Below, piece after piece: positions 45,376 to 55,740 of a stretch of DNA of 64,000 bases (its first letter is position 1; each line of letters begins with the position of its first letter). This DNA comes from Lachnoclostridium phytofermentans (GTDB lineage Bacteria; Bacillota; Clostridia; Lachnospirales; Lachnospiraceae): assembly GCF_000733755.1 (NCBI RefSeq), contig NZ_JPOF01000001.1:62001-126000 (forward strand). The letters are read 5' to 3'. The notes beneath the pieces are model-generated. The model saw only the letters and a program-made list of their open reading frames with translations. It was not told where the DNA came from and ran no database searches. A program made the position numbers and the translations under genes.

Positions 45376-47103
45376 ATGAAAAACAAAAAAGTATTGGCAA
45401 TTTTGTTATCATTAACGATGGTGGTTGCAGCTGCATCAGGATGTGGTAAGAAGAACAACAATCCAGCAAATAGCAATACAACACCAACAACCGCACCAAC
45501 AGCAACAGAGGGCGCATCCGCAGATCCAACCGAAGTTCCAGAAGAGAAATTAGACCCGATTACCTTTACCTTCTACAATGCAGATGGTCAGGAAGATCCT
45601 TGGACTGATCCAGTTGCACAGGCCATAACAGAGGCAACAGGAGTAACTTTAAAGACAGATTATCCGGTTGCTGGAGATGATCAAAGAGTCGCTCTTATGA
45701 TTGCTTCGGAAGATTATCCGGATATGATCTTTGCAAAGGGTGACGGAGATGCTTTAATTGATGCAGGTGCATTAATTGATATGGCTCCACTGATTGACGA
45801 ATATGGTCCAAACATTAAGAAGCTATATGGTGATAACTACAACCGTTTAAAAAACAGTAAGGACGACCAGTCAATTTATATGCTTTGCAGCAATGGTGTT
45901 GGTGATACTGCCTTCACAACCTCTGGTACCGCACAGTTACAGTGGGCTGTACTTGAAGCTAATAATTACAAGATTCCTTATACTTTAGCTGAGTATGAAG
46001 AGATGATTAAAAACTACATAAAAGAAAATCCACAGATTGATGGACTGGATACCATTGGTTTAAGTATTTCTTGCGCTGATTGGCACTGGTTTATTACTCT
46101 TGCAAATCCAGCAGGTTTCATTGCAAATGGTTCTCCAGATAATGGTCAGTGGATCATCGATGATAAAAACAACTACCAAGCATATTATAAGCATGCCGCT
46201 CCTGGACAAAAGGAATACTTCCAGTGGTTAAATAGAATGTATAATGAGGGAATTCTTGATAAGGATTTTGCAACTCAGACTCATGATGACTATATTGCTA
46301 AGATTGCATCCGGTCGTGTTCTTGGTATCCTTGATGCGAATTGGGACTATGCAGATGGCGAAAAAGTTCTTAAGTCAGACGGTAAATATAATAGAACCTA
46401 TGCAGGACTTCCTGTGACAATGAGTTCCGATATTAAGTGTTCCACTTTAATGAACCAAGGTCTTTCTGTAGGTTGGGGTGTTGCAATCACAACAGCTTGT
46501 GAAGATCCAGTAAGAGCAATTAAGTTCCTTAATTGGATTTGTAGTGATGAAGCTCAGGTTCTTTTAAACTGGGGTATTAAAGATGTAAACTACTTTATCG
46601 ATGAAAATGGTCAGCGTTATAGAACACAGGAAGAAATCGATAAGTCAACGAACGACATCAATTACAAAGAGACTAGTGGTGTTGGATTCCATAACTATCC
46701 ATTCCCATGCTATGGTAATGGTGCGGAAGATTCAACTGGAAGTACCTATACAACAAATAGTAAGAGCTTTATAATTTCAAACTATCATGAAGAAGAAAAG
46801 AAAGCTTTAGCTGCATGGAATAAAGAGATGTTAATAGATATCTTCCCTCAGCCAGAGGAATTTGATATTCCTCCATATGCTGCAGTTTGGGCACAAGTAA
46901 AACCAGCGGAATTTAATGACTTTGAAACAGCATTAAATGATATTGCTTGGCCATCCATGATTAAAGCAATCATCTGTGCACCAGATCAGTTTGATGCTAC
47001 ATGGGAGAAGTTCATGGCTGACTTAGACAAGGCAGGTAGAGTAGAAGCAGAAGAGATGTTAACTACGATCATTCAAGATCAGGTATCTTTCTGGGGTAAC
47101 TAA
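45376..47103 (+). CDS. Oligosaccharide-binding lipoprotein (LipO-like)
   Basis: A 575-residue solute-binding protein. A signal peptide ends in the lipobox ASGC (C23), and a Ser/Thr/Pro/Ala-rich linker follows. The mature protein has the aspartate/tyrosine-rich segments and large size of the LipO/UgpB-like binding proteins that accept long oligosaccharides. It is anchored outside the membrane and delivers the sugar to the two permeases. It has a strong GGGGG site and a terminator after it, so it is the last gene of this transcript. Confidence 0.93.
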   Translation: MKNKKVLAILLSLTMVVAAASGCGKKNNNPANSNTTPTTAPTATEGASADPTEVPEEKLDPITFTFYNADGQEDPWTDPVAQAITEATGVTLKTDYPVAGDDQRVALMIASEDYPDMIFAKGDGDALIDAGALIDMAPLIDEYGPNIKKLYGDNYNRLKNSKDDQSIYMLCSNGVGDTAFTTSGTAQLQWAVLEANNYKIPYTLAEYEEMIKNYIKENPQIDGLDTIGLSISCADWHWFITLANPAGFIANGSPDNGQWIIDDKNNYQAYYKHAAPGQKEYFQWLNRMYNEGILDKDFATQTHDDYIAKIASGRVLGILDANWDYADGEKVLKSDGKYNRTYAGLPVTMSSDIKCSTLMNQGLSVGWGVAITTACEDPVRAIKFLNWICSDEAQVLLNWGIKDVNYFIDENGQRYRTQEEIDKSTNDINYKETSGVGFHNYPFPCYGNGAEDSTGSTYTTNSKSFIISNYHEEEKKALAAWNKEMLIDIFPQPEEFDIPPYAAVWAQVKPAEFNDFETALNDIAWPSMIKAIICAPDQFDATWEKFMADLDKAGRVEAEEMLTTIIQDQVSFWGN

Positions 47104-47124
47104 TAGCGATTAGGGAGTATTTTG

Positions 47125-47157
47125 GGGTGTCGCATGGAATAGGGCGACACCCTTTTT
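47125..47157 (+). terminator. Terminator of the transporter operon
   Basis: GGGTGTCGC (47125-47133) and GCGACACCC (47144-47152), followed by five T residues. Confidence 0.95.
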
Positions 47158-47307
47158 ATACACAAAGATAAAAAGAAGAAGTGAATGCAAGTGATGGGAG
47201 CTAGTGATATCAAAACAGAATTATAATATAATACATCGAGGAAGAAAGGATGCCTTATTTTTATCCTGTAAACCCTATGGTATAATACTTGTAACGGAGG
47301 TGAAACA

Positions 47308-47943
47308 ATGAGTTTTTTTAGTATCAATAGTCCAATATATCGATTTATGATGAAGATAACGGACATATTAGTACTGAGTTTGTTATGGCTGTTATGTAGC
47401 CTGCCTATTGTTACAATAGGAGCATCAACAACAGCAGCTTATTATGTAGGGCTAAAGCTCGTGGTAAATGAAGAAGAATACATAAGTAAGATGTTTTTTA
47501 AGGCTTTTCGAGAGAATTTTTGGCAAGGAACCATCCTTGGGATTTTGTGCTTATTTTTTGGGTATATACTATGGGTTAATTACAATTATTGCTTTCGTAT
47601 TGCAACCGAACGTCCTGTTGGAATGATTGTTTGCACTATGATTGGAACAGTGATTTATATCTTTAGTTTTTTATATGCATTTGCATTAACTGCTAGGTAC
47701 CAAAACACAATCTTTCGTATGATCCGAAATTCGTTTTTACTTTCGTTACGTTATATTTTTCGAACTGTCATTATATTAGTTATGATGGCAGCAGTATTAG
47801 CAATAGGCTTATGGAATACTACTACCATCTTTTTATTTTTATTGTTAGGGCCAGGAGCGATTGTTTATATCTCCTGTGCATACATACTAAAGATATTTCA
47901 TAAGACGGAAGAAAAGGAAGGAAAGAGAAGTGAAGAGAAGTGA
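47308..47943 (+). CDS. YesL-like membrane protein (DUF624)
   Basis: A 211-residue protein with about five helices and the typical beginning FMMKITDILVLSLLWLLCSL then PIVTIGASTTAAYYV of DUF624. YesL-type genes sit beside YesMN and LplB/YtcP transporters in many Firmicutes sugar loci and are thought to assist transport or sensing, though the mechanism is unknown. It has a GGAGGTG site. GH31 follows after about 140 bp. Confidence 0.88.
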   Translation: MSFFSINSPIYRFMMKITDILVLSLLWLLCSLPIVTIGASTTAAYYVGLKLVVNEEEYISKMFFKAFRENFWQGTILGILCLFFGYILWVNYNYCFRIATERPVGMIVCTMIGTVIYIFSFLYAFALTARYQNTIFRMIRNSFLLSLRYIFRTVIILVMMAAVLAIGLWNTTTIFLFLLLGPGAIVYISCAYILKIFHKTEEKEGKRSEEK

Positions 47944-48084
47944 AGAAAGAGAAGTAATAGCGAAGAGATAAGTGAATTCAATTAGGAAATAGTTGTCGTG
48001 TGCTAGAACACACAGATCGGAATTAATCACATGACAAATTTGTACTGGCACCAAAACGCAGATGGCGGCAGAATGGAGGATGTT

Positions 48085-50424
48085 ATGAAGTTTAGTAATG
48101 GATGTTGGCTACAAAAGAGGGGTACAGAGTGCTTTTCCCCAGCGCAAGTTTATGATTATCAAATCAAAGGAAATGAGGTTCGAATCCTTACAACAACACA
48201 CCAAATCAAACATCGTGGTGATACCTTAGGTGGTATAAATCTTACGATATTTATCACAGCACCAGCACCTGAGGTTTTACGTGTTAAGACCCATCATTAT
48301 ATGGGATTAAAACAGAAGAGTCCCGAATTTGAATTAGACTTATCAGGAGCCTGTTCCTTAGAGTGTGAGGACACAGAAGATACTTTAATCATTAAGAGTG
48401 GAAGTCTTCGGCTAGAAGTACAAAAATCAAATGCTGCGTTTACCTATTATCGAGGAAATGAGAAACTGACCTCCAGCGGTTGGCGTGATCTTAGTTATAT
48501 GAAAACTGACTGGAAAGGAATTGCCTACGATGATGGTGGAGAAGAGGATACTTACATGAGAGAGCAGTTAACGCTTTCTGTAGGTGAACTCGTATATGGT
48601 CTTGGAGAGAGATTTACACCATTTGTAAAAAATGGTCAGTCACTAGATATCTGGAACGAAGATGGCGGTACTTCAACCGAACAATCTTATAAAAATATTC
48701 CATTTTACATAACAAACAAAGGGTATGGCATATTTGTAAATCATCCAGAGAAAGTTTCTTTTGAAATCGGCTCTGAGATGGTAGCAAAAGTAGGTTTTTC
48801 TGTTCCTGGGGAATGTCTCGATTACTTTATTATCAATGGACCAGATATGAAGCAGGTATTAGCTCGTTATACTGATTTAACTGGAAAACCAGGGCTTCCA
48901 GCACCATGGACCTTTGGTCTTTGGCTATCGACTTCTTTTACAACAAACTATGACGAAGAAACAGTAAATAGTTTTGTAGATGGCATGTTAGAGCGTGGAA
49001 TTCACTTGGGAGTTTTTCATTTTGACTGTTTTTGGATGAAGGATTTTTGCTGGTCTGATTTTACCTGGGATAGCAGAGTATTTCCAGACCCTAAGAATAT
49101 GTTAGCGAGACTAAAGGCAAAGGGATTAAAGATTTGCGTTTGGATTAATAGCTATATTGGTCAAGAATCTATCTTATTCGAAGAAGGTGTAAAGGGAGGC
49201 TATTTCCTTAAGAGAAAGAACGGGGATGTATGGCAATGGGATATGTGGCAGCCTGGTATGGCAATTGTCGACTTTACTAATCCGGAGGCATGTAAGTGGT
49301 TTGGTGAGAAACTAAAAGCGTTACTTGATATGGGAGTAGATTGCTTTAAAACAGATTTCGGTGAGAGAATTCCTACGGATGTTGTTTACTACGATGGTTC
49401 TGATCCAATGAAAATGCATAATTTTTATACTTATCTATACAATAAAACAGTTTATGATGTTTTAGTAAGCTGTAAAGGTAAAGAGGAAGCAATTTTATTT
49501 GCTAGATCGGCTACTGTCGGTGGTCAAAAATTCCCAGTTCATTGGGGTGGTGACTGTTGGTCTGATTATGAATCCATGGAAGAAAGTCTTCGTGGAGGAT
49601 TATCACTAACGATGTCTGGTTTTGGTTATTGGAGCCATGATATCGGCGGATTTGAGAGCACTTCAACTCCAGATGTATACAAACGCTGGGCAGCATTTGG
49701 GTTATTATCCACTCACTCGAGACTTCACGGAAGTACCTCGTACCGTGTGCCTTGGGTATATGATGAAGAGGCAGTCGATGTCGTTCGTTTCTTTACAGAG
49801 TTAAAGGCATCTCTTATGCCATATCTCTATCGCAATGCAGTGGAAACCTCAACATCGGGTATTCCAATGATGAGAAGTATGGTAATGGAATATACCAAGG
49901 ATCCTAATTGCTCCTACCTTGATAAGCAGTATTTTCTAGGAGATAGTTTATTAGTAGCTCCAATTTTTAATGAGGAAAGTATGGCTCATTACTATCTTCC
50001 AGCTGGTAGATGGACGAATTATCTAACTGGAGAAGTAAGAGAAGGTGGAAAGTGGTATGAAGAAAAGCACAGTTACCTTAGCATACCGCTCTATGTAAAG
50101 CAAGGAAGCATCATTGCATCTGGTCTGAAAGATCAAGGAGCAGTTTATGATTATACGAAGAATCTTGAGTTAAAAGTATACGAGTTACAAGAAGGGGCAG
50201 AAACTACTACTACTGTTTATCGAGAAGATGGAGAAAAGGTTGTCGTAATAAGCGCATTATTAAATAGTGGTAAGATAACGATAAACCTATCATCAAAAGC
50301 TCCAGTAAGTATTATTTTAAAGAATTATGTTGCCAAAGGTGTAGAGGGTGCTAAATTTAACTTAAATGAAAATGATACAGTTATTCTGGCACAAGAATCT
50401 ATGGTAGCTACTGTTATAATATAA
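48085..50424 (+). CDS. GH31 alpha-xylosidase (YicI-like)
   Basis: A 779-residue glycosidase. The frame opens at 48031, but the ATG at 48085 follows AATGGAGG and fits the family's N-terminus. The nucleophile is D424 in KTDFGERIPTDVV and the acid/base is D490 in HWGGDC, the same 66-residue spacing as E. coli YicI (D416, D482). This identity supports alpha-xylosidase over alpha-glucosidase. It would remove the alpha-1,6-xylose from xyloglucan oligosaccharides such as isoprimeverose-ended units. No signal peptide is present. Confidence 0.93.
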   Translation: MKFSNGCWLQKRGTECFSPAQVYDYQIKGNEVRILTTTHQIKHRGDTLGGINLTIFITAPAPEVLRVKTHHYMGLKQKSPEFELDLSGACSLECEDTEDTLIIKSGSLRLEVQKSNAAFTYYRGNEKLTSSGWRDLSYMKTDWKGIAYDDGGEEDTYMREQLTLSVGELVYGLGERFTPFVKNGQSLDIWNEDGGTSTEQSYKNIPFYITNKGYGIFVNHPEKVSFEIGSEMVAKVGFSVPGECLDYFIINGPDMKQVLARYTDLTGKPGLPAPWTFGLWLSTSFTTNYDEETVNSFVDGMLERGIHLGVFHFDCFWMKDFCWSDFTWDSRVFPDPKNMLARLKAKGLKICVWINSYIGQESILFEEGVKGGYFLKRKNGDVWQWDMWQPGMAIVDFTNPEACKWFGEKLKALLDMGVDCFKTDFGERIPTDVVYYDGSDPMKMHNFYTYLYNKTVYDVLVSCKGKEEAILFARSATVGGQKFPVHWGGDCWSDYESMEESLRGGLSLTMSGFGYWSHDIGGFESTSTPDVYKRWAAFGLLSTHSRLHGSTSYRVPWVYDEEAVDVVRFFTELKASLMPYLYRNAVETSTSGIPMMRSMVMEYTKDPNCSYLDKQYFLGDSLLVAPIFNEESMAHYYLPAGRWTNYLTGEVREGGKWYEEKHSYLSIPLYVKQGSIIASGLKDQGAVYDYTKNLELKVYELQEGAETTTTVYREDGEKVVVISALLNSGKITINLSSKAPVSIILKNYVAKGVEGAKFNLNENDTVILAQESMVATVII

Positions 50425-50444
50425 AATATTTTATTAAAATTGAA

Positions 50445-50476
50445 CCCTTGCATTACATAAGTGAGTAATGCAAGGG
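50445..50476 (+). terminator. Hairpin after the GH31 gene
   Basis: A perfect 12-bp stem CCCTTGCATTAC/GTAATGCAAGGG with an 8-nt loop, lacking a T-run; it may be a weak terminator or mRNA-protecting hairpin. Confidence 0.6.
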
Positions 50477-50607
50477 AGTTCGTGTAGTTATGGGAATGTA
50501 AGGTTATTCAGTAGAAGAAATAAATTTTCAGAAAAGAACAATACAGATGAGTACAATTAAGAAGATACAATGAAACAACAAATAAAATAGAAAAGGATTG
50601 TGATGTT

Positions 50608-52773
50608 TTGAAGAAGGTAAATGAAACGATAATCGAAAATTTATTAAGTCAGATGACCTTGGAAGAGAAGATAGGGTTAATTCATGGTAATGGCATCTTT
50701 CGTAGTGGTGGAGTAGAACGTCTTGGTATTCCTTCGTTAAAGATGTCGGATGGCCCTATGGGCGTTCGTAGAGAGATTAAAGACCAAAGATGGTTTCTTG
50801 CCTGCAATACGGACGATTACGTATCTTATCTTCCAAGTAACAGTGCAATCGCTGCAACATGGAATAAAGACCTTGCCTATACTTCGGGGCAGGTTCTTGG
50901 CAGCGAAGCGAGAGGTAGAGGGAAAGATATTATTTTGGCACCTGGAATTAATATTAAGCGAAGTCCTCTCTGCGGTAGAAATTTTGAATACATGAGCGAG
51001 GATCCAAAACTAATCGAAGAGTTAGCTAGCTCTATGATAAAAGGAATTCAAGATAATGATGTCGCAGCCTGCGTAAAACATTTCGCTGTTAATAATCAAG
51101 AAACAGACCGCTTAGCAGTTGATACCGATTTAGAGGACAGAGCTCTCTATGAAATTTATCTACCTGGGTTTAAGGCGGCGGTAAAAAATGGCGGCAGCTA
51201 TTCCATTATGGGAGCATATAATAAATTCCGAGGGGAACAGTGTTGTGAAAATTCAGAACTTCTCGGAACTATCTTAAGAGAAGAATGGGGATATGATGGA
51301 GCTATTATATCTGATTGGGGTGGTGTCCATGACACCAAGGCTGCAGCTAATTCACCACTTGATATTGAGATGGATGTAAAGACGAATTTTGATAATTATT
51401 ACATGGCAAAACCGCTACTAGAAGCCGTACATAAGGGAGAAATCTCAGAAGATCAGGTTGATAAAAAAGTAAGAAATATTTTGCGCCTCATGCTTCGTCT
51501 TAAAATGATCGGAGAAGAGTCAAAGCAAAGAAAATCAGGCACTTATAATACAATTTCACACCAACAAGAACTTCTTAAGGTTGCAAGGGAATCTATTATT
51601 TTGTTAAAAAATGAAGAAGATAGATTACCTTTAAAGAAAGAGATTACAAAATTAGCTGTAATTGGACGAAATGCAGACACCTTACATGCTGCTGGCGGTG
51701 GTAGCGCAGAAATCAAGGCACTCTATGAAATCTCACCATTACTAGGAATTCGTATGGAACTTGGCGGCAATACCGAGGTGACATATCATCCTGGTTATTA
51801 TGTACCATTTCAAAAAGTTTTTGACGTGATTGGATGGCAGGAAACTAGTACTGATGTAAAGGCTGAGAGAGCAAAGCGAGAAGAAATCTGGCATGTATTA
51901 GAGCAAGAAAGTCAAGATAAAAGAGAAGCAGAAGAGAAACGTTTACGAGAAGAAGCTGTTCTACTTGCAAAAGAGACCGAGGAGGTTATTCTTATCGTAG
52001 GTTTGGATCATCATCACGATGTAGAAGGTAATGATCGCGTAAGTTATGAGTTACCATATGCACAAGAAAAATTAATCGAAGAAGTACTGAAAGTGAATCC
52101 AAATACAATCCTGGTTGTCTATGCAGGATCTCCAGTTTCTATGCAGAAATTCTCTGGCAAAGCAAAGGCAATTGTTTGGAGCTATTATAATGGTATGCAA
52201 GGTGGCAAAGCATTGGCTGAAGTATTGTTTGGTATGGTCAATCCATCGGGAAAGTTACCTGAGTCAATGCCAAAGGAACTAAATGATTGTCCTGCTCATA
52301 AATACGGGGAATTTGGTAGAGAAGGAAGCGTTTATTATAACGAAGGTATTATGGTTGGATATCGTTATTATGATACTGAGGATATCACCCCAGAATTTTG
52401 CTTTGGACATGGACTTTCTTATACAAGTTTCTCCTATCATGATTTAGAAGCAAGAGTAAATAAAGAAAAAGGTGTATTCCTTAGTTTTAGTATTAGGAAT
52501 ACGGGGAATGTAGCAGGGGCTGAGATAATTCAGGTTTATGTTTCTGATCCAGTTTGCAGTGTTAAGCGTCCTATACATGAATTAAAAGGATTTACAAAAG
52601 TATTTTTACAACCGGGAGAGGAAAAAGAGCTAATGATGGAGTTAAAGCCATCTGCGTTTACTTATTACTGTACTAAGAGTAAGAAGTTTGTATTGGAGGC
52701 AGGAGAGTTTATTATTGAGGTTGGTAGTTCTTCCAGAGATATTCGGATGAGTCAGACGGTAAAGATTGATTAG
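50608..52773 (+). CDS. GH3 beta-glycosidase
   Basis: A 721-residue protein starting with TTG after AAAGGA. It has the two GH3 domains: a TIM barrel with SDGPMGVR, the KHFAVNNQE motif (K157, H158) and the nucleophile D236 in ISDWGGV, then the alpha/beta sandwich and a fibronectin-like C-terminal domain. It has no signal peptide. GH3 enzymes remove glucose or xylose from non-reducing ends; next to GH31 and GH95, beta-glucosidase action on the backbone of imported xyloglucan oligomers is the simplest reading. Confidence 0.9.
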   Translation: MKKVNETIIENLLSQMTLEEKIGLIHGNGIFRSGGVERLGIPSLKMSDGPMGVRREIKDQRWFLACNTDDYVSYLPSNSAIAATWNKDLAYTSGQVLGSEARGRGKDIILAPGINIKRSPLCGRNFEYMSEDPKLIEELASSMIKGIQDNDVAACVKHFAVNNQETDRLAVDTDLEDRALYEIYLPGFKAAVKNGGSYSIMGAYNKFRGEQCCENSELLGTILREEWGYDGAIISDWGGVHDTKAAANSPLDIEMDVKTNFDNYYMAKPLLEAVHKGEISEDQVDKKVRNILRLMLRLKMIGEESKQRKSGTYNTISHQQELLKVARESIILLKNEEDRLPLKKEITKLAVIGRNADTLHAAGGGSAEIKALYEISPLLGIRMELGGNTEVTYHPGYYVPFQKVFDVIGWQETSTDVKAERAKREEIWHVLEQESQDKREAEEKRLREEAVLLAKETEEVILIVGLDHHHDVEGNDRVSYELPYAQEKLIEEVLKVNPNTILVVYAGSPVSMQKFSGKAKAIVWSYYNGMQGGKALAEVLFGMVNPSGKLPESMPKELNDCPAHKYGEFGREGSVYYNEGIMVGYRYYDTEDITPEFCFGHGLSYTSFSYHDLEARVNKEKGVFLSFSIRNTGNVAGAEIIQVYVSDPVCSVKRPIHELKGFTKVFLQPGEEKELMMELKPSAFTYYCTKSKKFVLEAGEFIIEVGSSSRDIRMSQTVKID

Positions 52774-52858
52774 TTCATCCCAAAACTATGCCATGAACTC
52801 TTATGAAATGTCCTTACCAAAATCAAGGCAAAGCCAGTAGGGTTTCTACAGATTGTAA

Positions 52859-52887
52859 TTGAAAGTATTTACATATTATGGTAAAAT
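52859..52887 (+). promoter_or_regulatory. Promoter of the 52.9-kb membrane protein gene
   Basis: TTGAAA (52859-52864) and TAAAAT (52882-52887) with a 17-bp spacer give a short leader before the start at 52919. Confidence 0.65.
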
Positions 52888-52918
52888 TAAGGAAAGAATA
52901 ATAGTAAGGAGGTTCTAT

Positions 52919-53515
52919 ATGAAAGCTACGAATGCTATCGTACTACCTGCTTCAAAGGAAAAGTTTTATCTGCGCGGCAGTGTTATTTGTTCCATTCTTT
53001 CAGTTATACTTATGTTTTTACCATGGGTATCGGTATCCGGTAAGGAAGGAAAGTCGGGGTTTTTCTTTCTTTTCAATCTGGGAAGCTATATTGGGGAGGT
53101 AGTAGAATACACAGGAGAGAAGGCATTTGATTATACTGTATTACTTTTGTTTATTCCAGGACTTTTATTCTTAATTGGATTACCAGTACTACTAAGATTC
53201 TGGGTGTATGTAAAGAAGCAAAAGAGTAAAACTAACATTTTTATTGCTTGTAGGCGAACGATGCTGTATTTGATTGCCACTTCTTTAACAACAATTCTTT
53301 GCAATTTTATTATGTGGTATGTTGCGGTTAAGGAAATCCTATATGATTATAATCCAGTACAGCTAACAGTAGTTCCGTATCTGCTATTTATTATCTCTTG
53401 CCTTGGATATTTCCTATTTAATCTGCAATATTATCAGGAAGTTTTGGTAGCTGGAGGAAATACCTATTTCATTTTGCCAAAGAAATATGATAATGTTTCA
53501 AGTATGAATGATTAA
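52919..53515 (+). CDS. Four-helix membrane protein of unknown function
   Basis: A 198-residue protein with about four membrane helices, including VICSILSVILMFLPWVSVSG and LLLFIPGLLFLIGLPVLLRF. The frame opens at 52859, but the ATG at 52919 has a strong AAGGAGG site. I do not recognise a family. The gene has its own promoter and terminator and shows no link to neighbours. Confidence 0.6.
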   Translation: MKATNAIVLPASKEKFYLRGSVICSILSVILMFLPWVSVSGKEGKSGFFFLFNLGSYIGEVVEYTGEKAFDYTVLLLFIPGLLFLIGLPVLLRFWVYVKKQKSKTNIFIACRRTMLYLIATSLTTILCNFIMWYVAVKEILYDYNPVQLTVVPYLLFIISCLGYFLFNLQYYQEVLVAGGNTYFILPKKYDNVSSMND

Positions 53516-53668
53516 AAAATCATTGAAAGAAACATTATGTAGTAAGAAAGTGTTACAATAAGTGGTTAGTTATATGCCGTTTGTAGCTTTCACGCAGCAT
53601 AAAAGAAAGTAGAAAAAGCAGCATAAAAGATGGAAGAAGTATCACAAAAAATAAAAGAAGAAAAGTGG

Positions 53669-53705
53669 GGGCAAAATAAGTGAAAATCTTATTTTGCCCT
53701 TTTTT
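53669..53705 (+). terminator. Terminator upstream of gltX
   Basis: A perfect 12-bp stem GGGCAAAATAAG/CTTATTTTGCCC with six T residues after it. Confidence 0.93.
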
Positions 53706-53792
53706 ATGGGAGTAAAATAAGTAGATATCTTAAAAGACATTAAGGTGTAAAATTATTAGATGAAATGCAGGAAAAGGAAGTGTCTTATCACC

Positions 53793-53821
53793 TTGACAGG
53801 ACATTTTGGATGGATTATAGT
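53793..53821 (+). promoter_or_regulatory. Promoter of gltX
   Basis: TTGACA (53793-53798) and TATAGT (53816-53821) with an ideal 17-bp spacer. Confidence 0.82.
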
Positions 53822-53911
53822 AATACATATTGAATCTTGGAATTCTAGAAAATGTACGAGATTAGTATGATTTTTGGAATACAAGAAATTTTAGAAAAGG
53901 CGGGATTACAG

Positions 53912-55387
53912 ATGGCTAAGGTTAGAACCAGATTTGCACCAAGTCCAACAGGGCGTATGCATGTTGGTAATCTAAGAACTGCACTTTATGAGTATTTGAT
54001 TGCAAAACATGAAGGTGGAGACTTTATATTAAGAATAGAGGATACGGATCAAGAACGTTTAGTAGAAGGTGCTACAGAAATTATATACCGTACCATTGCA
54101 AAGACTGGATTAATTCATGACGAGGGTCCAGATAAAGATAAGGGATTTGGCCCATACGTCCAAAGTGAGCGTCAGGCAACCGGAATCTACTTAAAGTATG
54201 CGAAAGAATTGATTGAAAAGGGAGAAGCTTATTATTGCTTCTGTTCCAAGGAGCGTCTAGAGACATTAAAGAGTGCTGTTGGTGAGGAAGATGGAGAGAG
54301 TAAAGAAATAACCAAGTATGATAAGCACTGCCTTCATTTAAGTAAGGATGAGATAGAAGCAAATTTAGCAGCTGGTATGCCATATGTAATTCGTCAGAAT
54401 ATGCCGACAGAAGGAACGACATCTTTTACGGATGCGATTTATGGAACGATTACTGTTGATAACTCGGAATTAGATGACATGATTCTAATTAAGTCCGATG
54501 GATTCCCAACTTATAATTTTGCTAATGTTATTGATGATCATTTGATGGAAATTACTCATGTTGTACGTGGGAATGAGTATCTATCTAGTACACCAAAATA
54601 CACCAGATTGTATCAAGCTTTTGGCTGGGAAGAGCCAGTTTATATCCATTGTCCATTAATTACAAATGAGGAGCATCAAAAATTAAGTAAGAGAAGCGGA
54701 CACTCTTCTTTTGAAGATTTAATTGAGCAGGGATTTGTTACGGAAGCGATTGTTAACTTTATTGCACTTCTTGGTTGGAGTTCCACAACAAATGAAGAAA
54801 TATTCTCCTTAGAAGAGTTGGTACGCGAATTTGATTATACTCACATCAATAAGTCTCCTTCCGTTTTTGATATGAATAAACTTCGTTGGATGAACGGTGA
54901 GTATATTAAAAGAATGGATAGTGAGAAGTACTATGAATACGCACTTCCATATATTAAGAAGGTAGTTACAAAAGACTATGACCTTAAATTTATTGCTGAT
55001 TTAGTCAAGACTAGAATTGAGACCTTCCTTGATATTGCTGATATGATTGATTTCTTTGAAGAGCTACCAGAGTACGACATTGCAATGTTCACTCATAAGA
55101 AGATGAAGACGGATTCTGTGAATTCTCTCAAGGTATTACAAGATGTTCTTCCAAGATTTGAAGAACTGAACGATTACTCTGTATCCTCAATTGAGGCATT
55201 ATTAATGGGTTATATTGCGGAAAATGGAATTAAGAATGGGCAAGGCTTATGGCCAGTTCGTACTGCAGTATCCGGAAAACAGTCTACACCAGGTGGAGCA
55301 TATGAAATTATGAATATCCTTGGGAAAGAGGAAAGCCTTAGAAGAATACGTGTTGCAATCGAAAAATTAAGTTCTTCCCTTTCCTAA
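53912..55387 (+). CDS. gltX: Glutamyl-tRNA synthetase
   Basis: A 491-residue class I synthetase. The frame opens at 53852, but the ATG at 53912 gives the family's N-terminus [19 protein letters not shown], the HIGH-like motif being HVGN. The KLSKRSG sequence is the KMSKS counterpart. In many Firmicutes this enzyme also charges tRNA-Gln, which an amidotransferase then converts; that is family knowledge. The ribosome-binding site is AAGGCGGG. It has its own promoter and terminator. Confidence 0.96.
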   Translation: MAKVRTRFAPSPTGRMHVGNLRTALYEYLIAKHEGGDFILRIEDTDQERLVEGATEIIYRTIAKTGLIHDEGPDKDKGFGPYVQSERQATGIYLKYAKELIEKGEAYYCFCSKERLETLKSAVGEEDGESKEITKYDKHCLHLSKDEIEANLAAGMPYVIRQNMPTEGTTSFTDAIYGTITVDNSELDDMILIKSDGFPTYNFANVIDDHLMEITHVVRGNEYLSSTPKYTRLYQAFGWEEPVYIHCPLITNEEHQKLSKRSGHSSFEDLIEQGFVTEAIVNFIALLGWSSTTNEEIFSLEELVREFDYTHINKSPSVFDMNKLRWMNGEYIKRMDSEKYYEYALPYIKKVVTKDYDLKFIADLVKTRIETFLDIADMIDFFEELPEYDIAMFTHKKMKTDSVNSLKVLQDVLPRFEELNDYSVSSIEALLMGYIAENGIKNGQGLWPVRTAVSGKQSTPGGAYEIMNILGKEESLRRIRVAIEKLSSSLS

Positions 55388-55740
55388 AGGGAATACACTT
55401 CTTAAAGTGAAAAGATGAAAAAACAGTATTTTCCATGTTCAATATGCACAAGGAAGATGCTGTTTTTTTTCATCATACTCTACTAGGAGCCAGCTTTGTT
55501 CTATGGTATGATAGTATTAGTTAAAATAATGTGAAGCTAAAGATATTCTAATGTTAGGAAGACAGAATCTTAATAGGACAGAATTAATAAGACAGAATCT
55601 AAAAAAGATTAAATAACAATCAGGATACACAAAGATTAGCATTTTATATCTAGACAGGAAAAGTTGAAAAATAGGTATCTTAGTAATCCGTGATACAGAT
55701 TTTTGAAGCACGAGAGTTAGCGCAGAAATAGAGGTTAGTT
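55388..55740. other. Gap before the UvrD-like gene
   Basis: Besides the gltX terminator, GACAGAAT occurs three times (55561, 55577, 55591) in an irregular direct repeat. No gene or strong promoter is apparent. Confidence 0.5.
55414..55475. terminator. Bidirectional terminator of gltX
   Basis: AACAGTATTTTCC (55422-55434) pairs, with wobble pairs, to GGAAGATGCTGTT, flanked by A-runs and T-runs that extend the stem to GATG/CATC. Confidence 0.82.

Larger units (their letters stand above)
53516..53911. other. Gap upstream of gltX
   Basis: It contains the terminator at 53669-53705 and the gltX promoter at 53793-53821. A partial repeat of the terminator arm (GTAAAATAAG) follows it. No gene or T-box is seen. 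Confidence 0.55.
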
